From Alphaproteobacteria bacterium (lineage in GTDB: Bacteria > Pseudomonadota > Alphaproteobacteria > Rhodobacterales > Rhodobacteraceae), in NCBI GenBank assembly GCA_030428355.1, contig JAUIBL010000008.1, positions 50,244 through 114,243 on the forward strand: a stretch of 64,000 bases of DNA, read 5' to 3'. Position 1 is the stretch's first letter. The number at the start of each line of letters is the position of its first letter. Both the position numbers and the translations under genes were made by a program. Of the stretch, positions 52,750 through 61,509 are shown one piece after another. Under the pieces are notes generated by a model. That model saw only the letters and a list, made by a program, of their open reading frames with translations. It was not told where the DNA came from and did no database searches.

Positions 52750-53477
52750 ATTCATGGGCAGGCAAGCGGTACTGGTTGGTTGGAGCAAGTGAGGGTCTGG
52801 GCGCGGCGCTTGCCCACAAGATGAGCGCGGCTGGTGTGCACCTCGTTCTGTCTGCCCGCAGCGAAGACAAACTGAACACGCTTGCCGCGCAGCTTCCCGG
52901 CAAGTCCGACGTTGTCCCTGTAGATGTATCCGATGCCGACTCGGTCAGGGCCGCTGCGGATGCGGCTGGAGAGATTGACGGGGTCGTGCAGATTGCCGGT
53001 GTCTACTGGCCCTTCGGTGCCAAGGCATGGGATGCCGATCAGGCCACGATGATGGCTGACATCAACTATACCGGCGCCATGCGATTGATGGGAGCAGTGG
53101 TTCCCAAATTCGTGGAGCGCGATGCGGGGCATATCGTTTTGACCGGATCATTGTCCGGTTTTCGCGGCTTGCCGGGGGCAGCAGCCTATACTTCGTCAAA
53201 AGCTGGGGTGATGACACTGGCCGAGTCGCTCTATGCCGATCTGCGCAAGACCAATGTGCGGGTGCAATTGGTCAATCCGGGATTTGTCAAAACCCGACTG
53301 ACCGACAAGAATGATTTCAACATGCCGTTCATCATGGAGCCGGATGAGGCGGCCCGCGAGTTTTTCGAACACATGAACACTGATGCGTTCAAGCGAAGCT
53401 TCCCGACGTTCTTTTCCTGGGTGTTCCGGGGCAGCCAGTTTCTGCCGGATTGGCTCTACTATCGGCTGTTTGCTTAA
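52746..53477 (+). CDS. short-chain dehydrogenase/reductase of the sigma-E operon
   Basis: A 243-residue SDR. The cofactor loop is WLVGASEGLGAALAHKMSAA; the catalytic residues are Ser in LTGSLSGFRG and Tyr-Lys in AAYTSSKAGVMTLAE. NPGFVKTRLTD is the usual PG motif. The substrate may be a lipid-derived alcohol or ketone, given its neighbours. Translation begins at a GTG overlapping the DUF3833 stop. Last gene of the five-gene operon. Confidence 0.86.
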   Translation: MNSWAGKRYWLVGASEGLGAALAHKMSAAGVHLVLSARSEDKLNTLAAQLPGKSDVVPVDVSDADSVRAAADAAGEIDGVVQIAGVYWPFGAKAWDADQATMMADINYTGAMRLMGAVVPKFVERDAGHIVLTGSLSGFRGLPGAAAYTSSKAGVMTLAESLYADLRKTNVRVQLVNPGFVKTRLTDKNDFNMPFIMEPDEAAREFFEHMNTDAFKRSFPTFFSWVFRGSQFLPDWLYYRLFA

Positions 53478-53537
53478 GATCAAAGTCAAAGATTCCTTTT
53501 TGCCCCATGTTTCGGTCAACGACATGGGAGAATCGAC

Positions 53538-53855
53538 ATGGAACACATCAGTGCAAACCAGGTGGCAGCGGTGATCGTGATGGCCCGCGAGCTGGATCGT
53601 GCAGAAAGCGAACTGCGCGCTTTCATCGACAGAATGGACGAGGAAGCGCAGGCGGCGCTGGTTGCGGTCATGTGGATCGGGCGCGGCGCGTTCGAGGTCG
53701 AGGAATGGGACGAAGCCTTTGAGACGGCTATGAACGAAGCGACGACGCCGACGGCGGATTACCTGATCGGGACGCCTCATCTGGCGGATCATCTGGAGGC
53801 TGGGCTGGACGCCATGGGGATCTCGGCCATCGACGAAGAAAACCAGTTGATGTGA
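53538..53855 (+). CDS. DUF3775 protein
   Basis: A 105-residue cytoplasmic protein of the DUF3775 family: ISANQVAAVIVMARELDRAE, then LVAVMWIGRGAFEVEEWDEA and TADYLIGTPHLADHLEAGLD. Helical, acidic, function unknown. It lies 60 bases after the SDR gene, so it could be read through from the sigma-E operon. It is 3 bases from the end of convergent dinB, with no terminator between them. Confidence 0.75.
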   Translation: MEHISANQVAAVIVMARELDRAESELRAFIDRMDEEAQAALVAVMWIGRGAFEVEEWDEAFETAMNEATTPTADYLIGTPHLADHLEAGLDAMGISAIDEENQLM

Positions 53856-53858
53856 CTG

Positions 53859-55112
53859 TCAGCGCAGAGCGCGCCCCTTGAGGATCGCGTCCGGGCCGAA
53901 CCGTTCGCGGATCGCATCGGTCGCGCGCTCGGCCTGAGCACGTTTGATGCCTTGCGGATCAAGCAGATCGCCGGAGCTGTCTGCGCCTTCGGCTTGAGCA
54001 AGCTCGCTCAGTCCCGCACCCAAGAGGCGATAGGGGCCTTGATCGCCCACCTGATCAAACAGCGCGCGCGCCGTGCGGTAAATTCGGTCTGCGATCTGGG
54101 TCGGGTCGCTCAGCGATGTGCGTTTGGTGATCAGCGTGAAATTCGACCTCTTGAGTTTGAGCGTCACGACCCGACCCGCAAGCCCCTTGGCCTTGGCGCG
54201 GTCGGATACCTTTTCGCACATGCGCCATAGATGCCCGTCCAATAGATCGGGGTCATTCGTGTCTTCGTTGAACGTGGTTTCGTTCGAGATGGATTTCATC
54301 GGGCTGTGCGCGGAGACGCGGCGCTGGTCCTGTCCGCGCGCAAGATGGTAGAGACGGTGCCCCATGCTGCCGAAGCGATGCGTGAGATCGTCGAGATCCC
54401 AGCGCAGGAGGTCGTCAAAGGTTCGGATGCCTGCGCGGTCGAGCGCGTCTTGCGTCGCGGTGCCGACACCCCAGATCATGCGGACGGATTTCGGCCGCAG
54501 GAAGGCTTGGGTTTCGGCCTTGCCGATCACCGAAAACCCGCGCGGCTTGTCGAGGTCCGAGGCGATCTTGGCGAGAAACTTGTTGTGGCTCAGGCCAATC
54601 GAGCCGGTGAGCCGCAATTCGTCGCGCATGCGTTTGACCAGCCGTGCCAGCATCACGGCGGGGGGATGGCCATGCAGGCGCGTGGTCCCGGTCAGGTCGA
54701 TGAATGCCTCGTCCAGAGACAGAGGCTCGATGGACGGTGTCAGTTCCTCCATCAACTGTCGGATTGCGCGGGAGGCTTCGACATAGGCGTCCATCCGGGG
54801 TTTCACGATCACCGCGTCCGGGCAGAGTTGCAGTGCCTTGAACATCGGCATGGCCGAGCGCACCCCCCGGATGCGGGCCACATAGCAGGCGGTCGACACC
54901 ACACCGCGCCGCCCGCCGCCGATGATCACCGGCTTGTCGGCCAGTTCGGGATTGTCACGCTTTTCGACGGACGCATAGAAGGCGTCGCAATCCATGTGGG
55001 CGATGGTCAGGTCATAGAGTTCTGGATGTGCAATCACGCGTGGGCTGCGGCACGCTGGGCAGCGCGCGCCGGCATCGAATTCGGTCAGGCAATCGCGGCA
55101 GAGGGCTGGCAT
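53859..55112 (-). CDS. dinB: DNA polymerase IV with N-terminal zinc ribbon
   Basis: A 417-residue Y-family polymerase for translesion synthesis. The palm has IAHMDCDAFYASVEKRDNPE and SLDEAFIDLTGTTRL (metal-binding Asp and Asp-Glu); RRGVVSTACYVARIRGVRSA, SIGLSHNKFLAKIASDLDKP and the C-terminal little-finger domain follow. The first 25 residues add a CxxC-x9-CxxC zinc ribbon (CRDCLTEF, RCPACRSP), a form seen in roseobacters. The ATG at 55112 is chosen because it opens this ribbon. No SOS box was recognised. Confidence 0.9.
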   Translation of the reverse strand: MPALCRDCLTEFDAGARCPACRSPRVIAHPELYDLTIAHMDCDAFYASVEKRDNPELADKPVIIGGGRRGVVSTACYVARIRGVRSAMPMFKALQLCPDAVIVKPRMDAYVEASRAIRQLMEELTPSIEPLSLDEAFIDLTGTTRLHGHPPAVMLARLVKRMRDELRLTGSIGLSHNKFLAKIASDLDKPRGFSVIGKAETQAFLRPKSVRMIWGVGTATQDALDRAGIRTFDDLLRWDLDDLTHRFGSMGHRLYHLARGQDQRRVSAHSPMKSISNETTFNEDTNDPDLLDGHLWRMCEKVSDRAKAKGLAGRVVTLKLKRSNFTLITKRTSLSDPTQIADRIYRTARALFDQVGDQGPYRLLGAGLSELAQAEGADSSGDLLDPQGIKRAQAERATDAIRERFGPDAILKGRALR

Positions 55113-55177
55113 TGGGCGGGTATCCGAACGGGCCTCGACAGGATACACCCGTCGTGAGGCAATCAAAAGGTTGGAGC

Positions 55178-55576
55178 ATGCAGGACTTCGGCGGCGCAAA
55201 ACTCATCCTGTTCATTGGGGATCGGATCGTTGTTCTGCGCCGGGACAACACGCCGGATATTCCGTGGCCCGGTCGGCTGGATCTGCCAGGTGGCGGGCGC
55301 GAGGGTGACGAGACCGCTGAGGCCTGTGTTCTGCGGGAAACCTGCGAAGAGATTGGCCTGTCGCTTGGTGCGGAGGCACTTGTCTGGCGGCGTCAATTGA
55401 ACCGGGGCGTATTCTTTGCCGCGCATCTGCGAGAGGACTGGGAGGCACGGATCGTCTCGGGGAGCGAAGGTCAGGGATGGGCTTTGATGCACCCTGATGC
55501 CTATATCGCGCACCCCGAGTCGATCCCGCATTTTGCCGATATGGTGCGGCTTTATATGGCTCAGGCGTTCGGCTGA
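55178..55576 (+). CDS. NUDIX hydrolase
   Basis: A 132-residue NUDIX domain. The NUDIX box lies at GGGREGDETAEACVLRETCE followed by EIGL, matching G-x5-E-x7-R-E-x2-E-E-x-G. An aromatic-rich loop (DIPWPGRLDLPG) precedes it. It hydrolyses a nucleoside diphosphate linked to another group; MutT-like cleaning of oxidised nucleotides is one option. The ATG at 55178 is chosen because the protein starts directly before the first strand. It is divergent from dinB; its last 16 bases overlap the end of pyrF. Confidence 0.84.
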   Translation: MQDFGGAKLILFIGDRIVVLRRDNTPDIPWPGRLDLPGGGREGDETAEACVLRETCEEIGLSLGAEALVWRRQLNRGVFFAAHLREDWEARIVSGSEGQGWALMHPDAYIAHPESIPHFADMVRLYMAQAFG

Positions 55577-56277
55577 ACGGCTTGTGGCGACTGCATCTCG
55601 GCCACGATGGCTTCCGCTGCCGCCCGTGGGTCGGCCGCTTTCCAGACTGGGCGACCGACCACGATGTGATCGACGCCGTTCTTTATGGCATTCGCCGGGG
55701 TCGCAACGCGTTTCTGATCGCCCAAGGCAGCACCGGCTGGGCGCACGCCGGGGGTCACAATCAGGCGGCCATGCGCTTCGGGCAGTGCGCGGATCAGCGC
55801 GGCTTCGTTGGGAGACGCGATAACGCCATCGGCCCCTGCATCGAAGGCCCGCCCGGCCCGTTCGACAACCAGATCGGGAACTGTGCCGTCCTTGATCAGG
55901 GCGCTGTCAAGATCGCTGCGTTCCAGTGATGTCAGGATTGTCACTGCGAGGATCTTGAGGTTGGAACCTGCTGCCCCTTCCCTGGCCGCGCGGACGACAT
56001 AGGGGTCACCGTGTACGGTCAGGAAATCCAGATCGTATTGCGCCAGCCCTCGCACCGCCGCTTCGACCGTAGCGCCGATGTCGAACAGCTTCATGTCAAG
56101 GAAGATGCGCTTGCCATGCTCTTTCTTGAGCTCGTCCGCCAGCGCAAGCCCACCGCCGGTCAGCATGCCGAGGCCGATCTTGTAGAAGGACACCGCGTCG
56201 CCCAGTCGTTCGGCCAATTGCAGCCCCACAAGAGCGTTGGGGACATCCAGAGCAACGATCAAGCGGTCATCATGCAT
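55561..56277 (-). CDS. pyrF: orotidine 5'-phosphate decarboxylase
   Basis: A 238-residue TIM-barrel enzyme making UMP from OMP, the last step of pyrimidine synthesis. The catalytic Lys-Asp array is IFLDMKLFDIGATV; other motifs are IVALDVPNA at the N-terminus, FYKIGLGML, LTVHGDPYV, GVIASPNEAAL and VTPGVRPAG, VGRPVW. The ATG at 56277 precedes the first barrel strand directly; an in-frame upstream ATG would add 19 unrelated residues. Confidence 0.93.
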   Translation of the reverse strand: MHDDRLIVALDVPNALVGLQLAERLGDAVSFYKIGLGMLTGGGLALADELKKEHGKRIFLDMKLFDIGATVEAAVRGLAQYDLDFLTVHGDPYVVRAAREGAAGSNLKILAVTILTSLERSDLDSALIKDGTVPDLVVERAGRAFDAGADGVIASPNEAALIRALPEAHGRLIVTPGVRPAGAALGDQKRVATPANAIKNGVDHIVVGRPVWKAADPRAAAEAIVAEMQSPQAVQPNA

Positions 56278-56388
56278 TTCGGGCTGTCCCTTCCAAGTGC
56301 TGCCCCGTCTTACAAGCATGCGACCGGGCGTCAAGAAACAACGCCGCTGTCCCGATGGAAAAGGTAGAGCGCCCTACGGTCGCGGCCT

Positions 56389-56417
56389 CTTGAACAGTGT
56401 CTCGGGAAGGCCCATCT
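56389..56417 (+). promoter_or_regulatory. heat-shock (sigma-32) promoter of clpB
   Basis: CTTGAA (56389-56394) and CCCATCT (56411-56417), with a 16-base gap, agree with the RpoH consensus CTTGAA - CCCAT. Transcription start would be about 75 bases before the clpB ATG. Confidence 0.6.
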
Positions 56418-56497
56418 TTCGTGGTGAAGGCCCTGCCATGGGACGTGCCGAATGCGGGCGTTCCGGACAAAGGGGTGCTTAACGAAAGGAGAATGCC

Positions 56498-59113
56498 ATG
56501 AACTTGGAGAAGTTCACGGAGCGGTCGCGCGGTTTCATTCAGGCTGCACAGACCATCGCAATGCGGGAAAGCCATCAGCGGTTGGCGCCCGAACATATCC
56601 TCAAAGCCTTGATGGACGACGAACACGGGTTGGCCTCCAACCTCATCCAACGTGCCGGCGGTGCGCCGCAGCGCGTGGTTCAGGCTTTGGACGGCAAGCT
56701 GGCCAAGATCCCCAAAGTGTCAGGCGATGCCGGGCAGGTGTATCTGGACAGTGCGACGGGCAAGGTGCTCGACGAGGCGGAAAAGATCGCCAAGAAGGCG
56801 GGCGACAGCTTTGTCCCGGTCGAGCGGATTCTGATGGCGCTGGCCATGGTCAAAAGCCCGGCGCAAGAGGCCTTGGAAGCAGGAGCGGTCAACGCGCAGG
56901 CGCTGAACTCTGCCATCAATGACATTCGCAAAGGCCGGACGGCTGACAGTGCCAGTGCGGAGGATCAGTACGAGGCGCTTAAGAAATTCACGCTCGACCT
57001 GACCGAACGTGCCCGCGAAGGCAAGATCGACCCGATCATCGGCCGGGACGACGAAATTCGCCGTGCCATGCAGGTGCTGAGCCGCCGGACCAAGAACAAC
57101 CCCGTTCTGATCGGTGAGCCGGGCGTGGGCAAGACCGCGATTGCCGAAGGTCTGGCGCTGCGCATCGTCAATGGCGATGTGCCGGAATCGCTGCGCAACA
57201 AGCGACTGTTGGCTTTGGACATGGGCGCGCTGATCGCCGGTGCGAAGTATCGCGGTGAGTTCGAGGAACGGCTGAAAGGCATCCTGTCCGAAGTGACGGC
57301 GGCTGCCGGTGAGATCATCCTTTTCATCGACGAGATGCACACGCTGGTGGGCGCGGGCAAGGCGGATGGCGCAATGGATGCGTCCAACCTGCTGAAACCT
57401 GCCCTTGCGCGCGGAGAGTTGCACTGTGTGGGTGCAACCACGCTTGATGAGTATCGCAAGCATGTCGAAAAGGACGCGGCACTTGCCCGCCGGTTCCAGC
57501 CTGTGATGGTGCAAGAGCCGACGGTCGAGGACACGATCAGCATTCTGCGCGGTATCAAGGAAAAGTACGAACTGCACCATGGCGTGCGGATTTCGGACAG
57601 CGCGTTGGTTGCCGCGGCAACTCTGTCGCATCGGTATATCACGGACCGGTTCCTGCCGGACAAGGCCATCGACCTGATGGACGAAGCCGCATCACGTTTG
57701 CGGATGGAAGTGGACAGCAAGCCTGAGGAACTCGACGCGCTGGACCGCGACATCCTGCAGAAGCAGATCGAGGTTGAGGCCCTGCGTCTTGAAGACGATC
57801 AGGCGTCGAAAGACCGTCTGGCTAAGCTGGAAAAGGATCTTGCCGATCTGCAGGAGCAGTCCGCCGAGATGACAGCCAAGTGGCAGGCGGAGCGCGACAA
57901 GCTTGCGTCGGCACGGGACGTCAAAGAGCAACTCGACCGCGCGCGGGCCGAGCTGGAGATCGCCAAGCGGGAAGGCAACCTCGCCAAGGCCGGGGAGCTG
58001 TCCTATGGGGTGATCCCGCAGCTTGAAAAACAGTTGGCCGAGGCTGAAAGCAACGATGACGATGTCATGGTAGAAGAAGCCGTGCGCCCCGAGCAGATCG
58101 CGGGTGTGGTCGAACGCTGGACGGGTATACCGACCTCCAAGATGCTCGAAGGCGAGCGGGACAAGCTGTTGCGGATGGAAGAAGGTCTGCACAAGCGGGT
58201 TATCGGCCAGGATCAGGCTGTGCGTGCCATCGCCAACGCGGTGCGCCGTGCGCGGGCAGGCCTCAACGACGAGAACCGTCCTTTGGGCAGCTTCCTGTTC
58301 CTTGGGCCGACGGGCGTGGGCAAGACCGAGCTGACCAAGGCCGTGGCCGAGTTTCTGTTCGATGACGACAACGCCATGGTGCGGATCGACATGTCGGAGT
58401 TTATGGAAAAACACGCCGTGTCCCGTCTGATCGGTGCGCCTCCGGGCTATGTCGGCTATGACGAAGGCGGTGTGTTGACCGAAGCCGTGCGGCGGCGGCC
58501 CTATCAGGTCGTATTGTTCGACGAGGTCGAGAAGGCGCATCCGGACGTGTTCAACGTGCTGTTGCAGGTGCTTGACGATGGTGTGCTGACCGATGGTCAG
58601 GGCCGGACGGTGGACTTCAAACAGACGTTGATCGTGCTGACGTCGAATCTTGGGTCGCAGGCGCTAAGCCAACTGCCGGAAGGCTCTGACTCGGGTCAGG
58701 CCAAGCGCGACGTGATGGACGCGGTGCGGGCACATTTCCGCCCCGAGTTCCTGAACCGTCTGGACGAGACCGTGATCTTCGACCGCCTCAAGCGCGAGGA
58801 TATGAACGGGATCGTGGACATCCAGATGGCGCGTCTGCTCAAGCGGCTTGCCGCGCGCAAGATCGACCTGCAACTGGACGATGCCGCGCGCAAATGGCTG
58901 GCGGAAGAGGGGTACGACCCGGTCTTCGGGGCGCGTCCGCTCAAGCGGGTGATCCAGCGCGCTTTGCAGGACCCGTTGGCGGAAATGCTGCTGGCGGGGG
59001 ACATCGCGGATGGCGATCTGGTGCCTGTGACGGCGGGGGCAGATGGTCTGGTCATCGGGGACCGCGTTGCGGCATCGAACAGGCCGCGCCCGGATGATGC
59101 CGTGGTGCACTGA
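56498..59113 (+). CDS. clpB: ClpB disaggregase chaperone
   Basis: An 871-residue AAA+ chaperone that works with DnaK to resolve aggregates. Order: Clp N domain (1-145), first AAA with Walker [16 protein letters not shown] (about 206-220) and Walker [16 protein letters not shown], the coiled-coil M domain (about 410-520; [20 protein letters not shown]), and second AAA with [17 protein letters not shown] and [16 protein letters not shown]. The C-terminal D2 small domain ends [19 protein letters not shown]. Length is normal. It has a sigma-32-like promoter and a strong terminator, so it is monocistronic. Confidence 0.96.
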   Translation: MNLEKFTERSRGFIQAAQTIAMRESHQRLAPEHILKALMDDEHGLASNLIQRAGGAPQRVVQALDGKLAKIPKVSGDAGQVYLDSATGKVLDEAEKIAKKAGDSFVPVERILMALAMVKSPAQEALEAGAVNAQALNSAINDIRKGRTADSASAEDQYEALKKFTLDLTERAREGKIDPIIGRDDEIRRAMQVLSRRTKNNPVLIGEPGVGKTAIAEGLALRIVNGDVPESLRNKRLLALDMGALIAGAKYRGEFEERLKGILSEVTAAAGEIILFIDEMHTLVGAGKADGAMDASNLLKPALARGELHCVGATTLDEYRKHVEKDAALARRFQPVMVQEPTVEDTISILRGIKEKYELHHGVRISDSALVAAATLSHRYITDRFLPDKAIDLMDEAASRLRMEVDSKPEELDALDRDILQKQIEVEALRLEDDQASKDRLAKLEKDLADLQEQSAEMTAKWQAERDKLASARDVKEQLDRARAELEIAKREGNLAKAGELSYGVIPQLEKQLAEAESNDDDVMVEEAVRPEQIAGVVERWTGIPTSKMLEGERDKLLRMEEGLHKRVIGQDQAVRAIANAVRRARAGLNDENRPLGSFLFLGPTGVGKTELTKAVAEFLFDDDNAMVRIDMSEFMEKHAVSRLIGAPPGYVGYDEGGVLTEAVRRRPYQVVLFDEVEKAHPDVFNVLLQVLDDGVLTDGQGRTVDFKQTLIVLTSNLGSQALSQLPEGSDSGQAKRDVMDAVRAHFRPEFLNRLDETVIFDRLKREDMNGIVDIQMARLLKRLAARKIDLQLDDAARKWLAEEGYDPVFGARPLKRVIQRALQDPLAEMLLAGDIADGDLVPVTAGADGLVIGDRVAASNRPRPDDAVVH

Positions 59114-59121
59114 ACGAACGG

Positions 59122-59150
59122 AAAGGCGGGGTAATTTCCCCGCCTTTTTT
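59122..59150 (+). terminator. rho-independent terminator of clpB
   Basis: A perfect 10-bp stem (59122-59131 with 59138-59147) with a 6-nt loop, running into T residues to 59150. Confidence 0.92.
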
Positions 59151-59234
59151 CATGCCACACCCCTGTTATGGGTTTGTTCATCACCCCGGAATAAGCTGTG
59201 GACAGAGGTTAATGATCGTTTGCCAGACACAAGA

Positions 59235-59270
59235 TGTTGGCTTACACATGAAAGCCAACACCATTGGAGG
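59235..59270 (+). promoter_or_regulatory. hairpin/operator just before the methylase gene
   Basis: TGTTGGCTT (59235-59243) pairs perfectly with AAGCCAACA (59252-59260) around an 8-nt loop. It ends 5 bases before the GGAGG ribosome site (59266-59270) of the MT-A70 gene. It can act as an operator or as an mRNA hairpin that limits methylase translation, a common control point in restriction-modification systems. Confidence 0.55.
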
Positions 59271-59275
59271 CATGG

Positions 59276-59932
59276 ATGACAGCGGCGGACGATCTGCGGG
59301 GGTTCTTGGGCGACGACCGCTTTGGCTGTGTCATGGCGGATCCGCCGTGGCGGTTTCAGAACCGCACCGGCAAGGTCGCGCCCGAGCATAAGCGCCTGGC
59401 GCGCTATCCCACGATGGAACTGGACGAAATCTGCGCACTGCCCGTGGCCGAGCATCTGGCAGACCGCGCGCATTGCTACCTGTGGGTGCCGAATGCGCTG
59501 TTGCCCGAAGGGCTTCAGGTGCTGAACGCGTGGGGCTTTGAATACAAGTCGAACATCATCTGGGAAAAGGTCCGCAAGGATGGCGGGCCGGATGGGCGCG
59601 GGGTTGGGTTCTATTTCCGCAACGTGACCGAGATTCTGCTGTTCGGTGTGCGGGGTAAAGATGTGCGCACGCTGCCGCCGGGTCGGTCGCAGGTGAACTA
59701 TATGGAGGCGGAAGAGCCTGATGGTGATGTGCTCAAGACCCGCAAGCGCGAGCATTCGCGCAAACCGGATGAGCAGTACAAGATCATCGAAAGCTGTTCC
59801 TGGGGCCCGTATCTGGAACTATTCGGGCGCGGGGTACGGGACGGTTGGACCGTCTGGGGCAATCAGGCGAGCGACGATTACAAGCCAACCTGGAAGACCT
59901 ATAAACACAATTCGGGTGTTGCGGCGGAGTAA
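59276..59932 (+). CDS. MT-A70-family adenine-N6 DNA methyltransferase (probable type II RM methylase)
   Basis: A 218-residue methyltransferase of the MT-A70 family. The catalytic motif DPPW is at residues 22-25 (VMADPPWRFQNRTG); the C-terminal part SCSWGPYLELFGRGVRDGWT-type segment is SAM-binding, as usual in this circularly permuted group. Bacterial members methylate adenine N6 in DNA. Its convergent neighbour is a BglII/BstYI-like endonuclease, so it is the likely protective methylase. The ATG at 59276 has GGAGG 5 bases upstream. Confidence 0.84.
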   Translation: MTAADDLRGFLGDDRFGCVMADPPWRFQNRTGKVAPEHKRLARYPTMELDEICALPVAEHLADRAHCYLWVPNALLPEGLQVLNAWGFEYKSNIIWEKVRKDGGPDGRGVGFYFRNVTEILLFGVRGKDVRTLPPGRSQVNYMEAEEPDGDVLKTRKREHSRKPDEQYKIIESCSWGPYLELFGRGVRDGWTVWGNQASDDYKPTWKTYKHNSGVAAE

Positions 59933-59933
59933 G

Positions 59934-59979
59934 GCGTTTCGATCAATCGAAACGCGATGATGCGTCGCCGCATCATCGC
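59934..59979. repeat. double-hairpin intergenic element, copy 4 (between methylase and endonuclease)
   Basis: GCGTTTCGAT (59934-59943) pairs with 59946-59955 around CA. It shares two bases with GCGATGATGCG (59954-59964), which pairs with 59969-59979 around a TCGC loop. It begins one base after the methylase stop and ends 12 bases before the endonuclease stop, so it probably terminates both convergent transcripts. Confidence 0.75.
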
Positions 59980-59991
59980 CCCGCATCGGGG

Positions 59992-60726
59992 TCAGTTCTG
60001 AATGATGGACGCGGGCAAGCCGATCAGCAAAAGAGGACAAGGGTTGCCCACACCCCGGTCAATCCGGTCCTTCAGCTTTTGCCAATGGGTTGTGGCGGCA
60101 CCGAATTTGTCGCTGACGAAATGCTTGGCGAAGGCTTCGGCAAAAGGCGTCTGCTGGTCAATCAACCGCTGCACCGCGTCGCGCTGGCGCTTGGTGCGGT
60201 CTTTCATGCCGAAACTGTCGACCATCTCGGCCTCGTCGATGAACCCGTGTTTCTCAATGCAGCGCTGAATGATGCCGCGCATGTCGTCCTGAAGGCTGGC
60301 CCCCCGTGTGATCAGGATGCCGACCGAGATCGCGGATTGCGCGTGCAGGCGCTGAAAGTTTTCAAGATCGCGATCAAAGAACGGGTCCTTGTTGTTCCAC
60401 TCGATTTCGAGTGCGACCTTGCCCAAAGTCGTGGTGCGGACATGGTCGATTTCGTGGCTGTGGGCGACGGTTTCCCGGCCATCGACGATCATCCTGAAGT
60501 CGAAGCTGTGCTTGGGCCATTGCTGGGCATAGAGTCGACGGCGCAAGCGTTGAGTTGAAGGCGCTTCGCCACCGCCCGAGCCGATGAGTTCTTCGGCTGG
60601 GATGCTCAGATCCTGCAGTGCAGCCTCCAGTTCGCCTGCGATTTCGGGGAAATCGACCGACAGGATCGCACCCGCATGGTTGCGGGTTTCGATGTCAAAT
60701 CCAGCGCTGCGAAGGTGCTCGAACAT
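59992..60726 (-). CDS. BglII/BstYI-like type II restriction endonuclease
   Basis: A 244-residue protein. The core HEIDHVRTTTLGKVALEIEW (residues 91-110) followed by NNKDPFFDRDLENFQRLHAQ and AISVGILITRG matches the BglII/BstYI family, with a D-x12-E-x-E catalytic set at Asp94, Glu107 and Glu109. BglII cuts AGATCT and BstYI RGATCY; the recognition site here is not known, and AGATCT is not visibly rare in this window. It converges on the MT-A70 methylase gene, completing a restriction-modification pair. The ribosome site is weak, which fits low endonuclease expression. Confidence 0.8.
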   Translation of the reverse strand: MFEHLRSAGFDIETRNHAGAILSVDFPEIAGELEAALQDLSIPAEELIGSGGGEAPSTQRLRRRLYAQQWPKHSFDFRMIVDGRETVAHSHEIDHVRTTTLGKVALEIEWNNKDPFFDRDLENFQRLHAQSAISVGILITRGASLQDDMRGIIQRCIEKHGFIDEAEMVDSFGMKDRTKRQRDAVQRLIDQQTPFAEAFAKHFVSDKFGAATTHWQKLKDRIDRGVGNPCPLLLIGLPASIIQN

Positions 60727-60787
60727 GGCCGCAGAGTACGGCTTTCGGTCAATGCCTCAAGGGGCCATTTTCCGGGCGTCGGGCACG

Positions 60788-60814
60788 AAAAAGGGCGGCC
60801 AGAGACCGCCCTTT
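60788..60814 (-). terminator. rho-independent terminator of the fasciclin gene
   Basis: CCGCCCTTT (60806-60814) pairs with AAAGGGCGG (60790-60798), 7-nt loop; on the minus strand the stem is followed by a T run (60792-60788). It insulates the endonuclease gene from upstream transcription. Confidence 0.88.
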
Positions 60815-60836
60815 GTTGCACAAATGCGCGAAAGCC

Positions 60837-61322
60837 TCAGCTTTCCGGCAGGATCACCGTGTCGATCACGTGGATCACGCCGTTCGACGTTTCGATGTCA
60901 GCCGTGGTCACGGTTGCGTTTTCCACCATCACACCGTTATCGAGGTCGATCGTCACGGTCGAACCCTGCACGGTGGCGGCTTCCATGTCATCGGTGAGGT
61001 CTGTCGACATCACTTTGCCGGGAACCACGTGATAGGTCAGGATCGCCACGAGTTGATCCTTGTTTTCCGGCAGAAGCAGGTTCTCGACGGTGCCTTCCGG
61101 CAGAGCGGCGAAGGCTTCGTCGGTCGGAGCGAACACGGTGAACGGGCCTTCGCCCTTCAGTGTCTCAACAAGGTCGGCGGCCTGAACGGCTGCGACCAGT
61201 GTTCCGAACGTGCCTGCTTCGACAGCAGTGTCTACGATGTCCTTGGAGTGACCTCCGGCGAACGCGGTACCTGCCAGCAACGAAGCGGCGGTGGTGAGGG
61301 CGATTGTTGTCTTACGAAACAT
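60837..61322 (-). CDS. secreted fasciclin-domain protein
   Basis: A 161-residue protein with a signal peptide ([20 protein letters not shown]) and a single FAS1 domain: [20 protein letters not shown], then the H1 box [17 protein letters not shown], the YH motif [13 protein letters not shown] and the C-terminal [16 protein letters not shown]1 domains serve in adhesion or extracellular matrix; small single-domain forms are frequent in marine bacteria. AAAGGA precedes the ATG at 61322. A downstream terminator makes it monocistronic. Confidence 0.9.
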   Translation of the reverse strand: MFRKTTIALTTAASLLAGTAFAGGHSKDIVDTAVEAGTFGTLVAAVQAADLVETLKGEGPFTVFAPTDEAFAALPEGTVENLLLPENKDQLVAILTYHVVPGKVMSTDLTDDMEAATVQGSTVTIDLDNGVMVENATVTTADIETSNGVIHVIDTVILPES

Positions 61323-61509
61323 GATAGTCGTCCTTTGTGTAATGCGTTGCGATGTGTCGCGCACATCTGCTTGGCTAACGCACCAAAAGGGCGTTTGGAT
61401 CTGCGGGGAAATCCGCTGATCGCTCTTGACGAAAACCTGTCGCCGCCTAGACCACAAGCCTTTGCAATTTCAATTGAATTTCTTGTGATCTGGCGTCAGG
61501 ACTCTGTCA

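Noticed and set aside
59276..60726. Depletion of BglII sites as proof of specificity
   Set aside because: AGATCT occurs by eye about ten times in the window (for example near 2940, 3598, 42774 and 50646), about what base composition predicts, so avoidance gives no support for that exact site.
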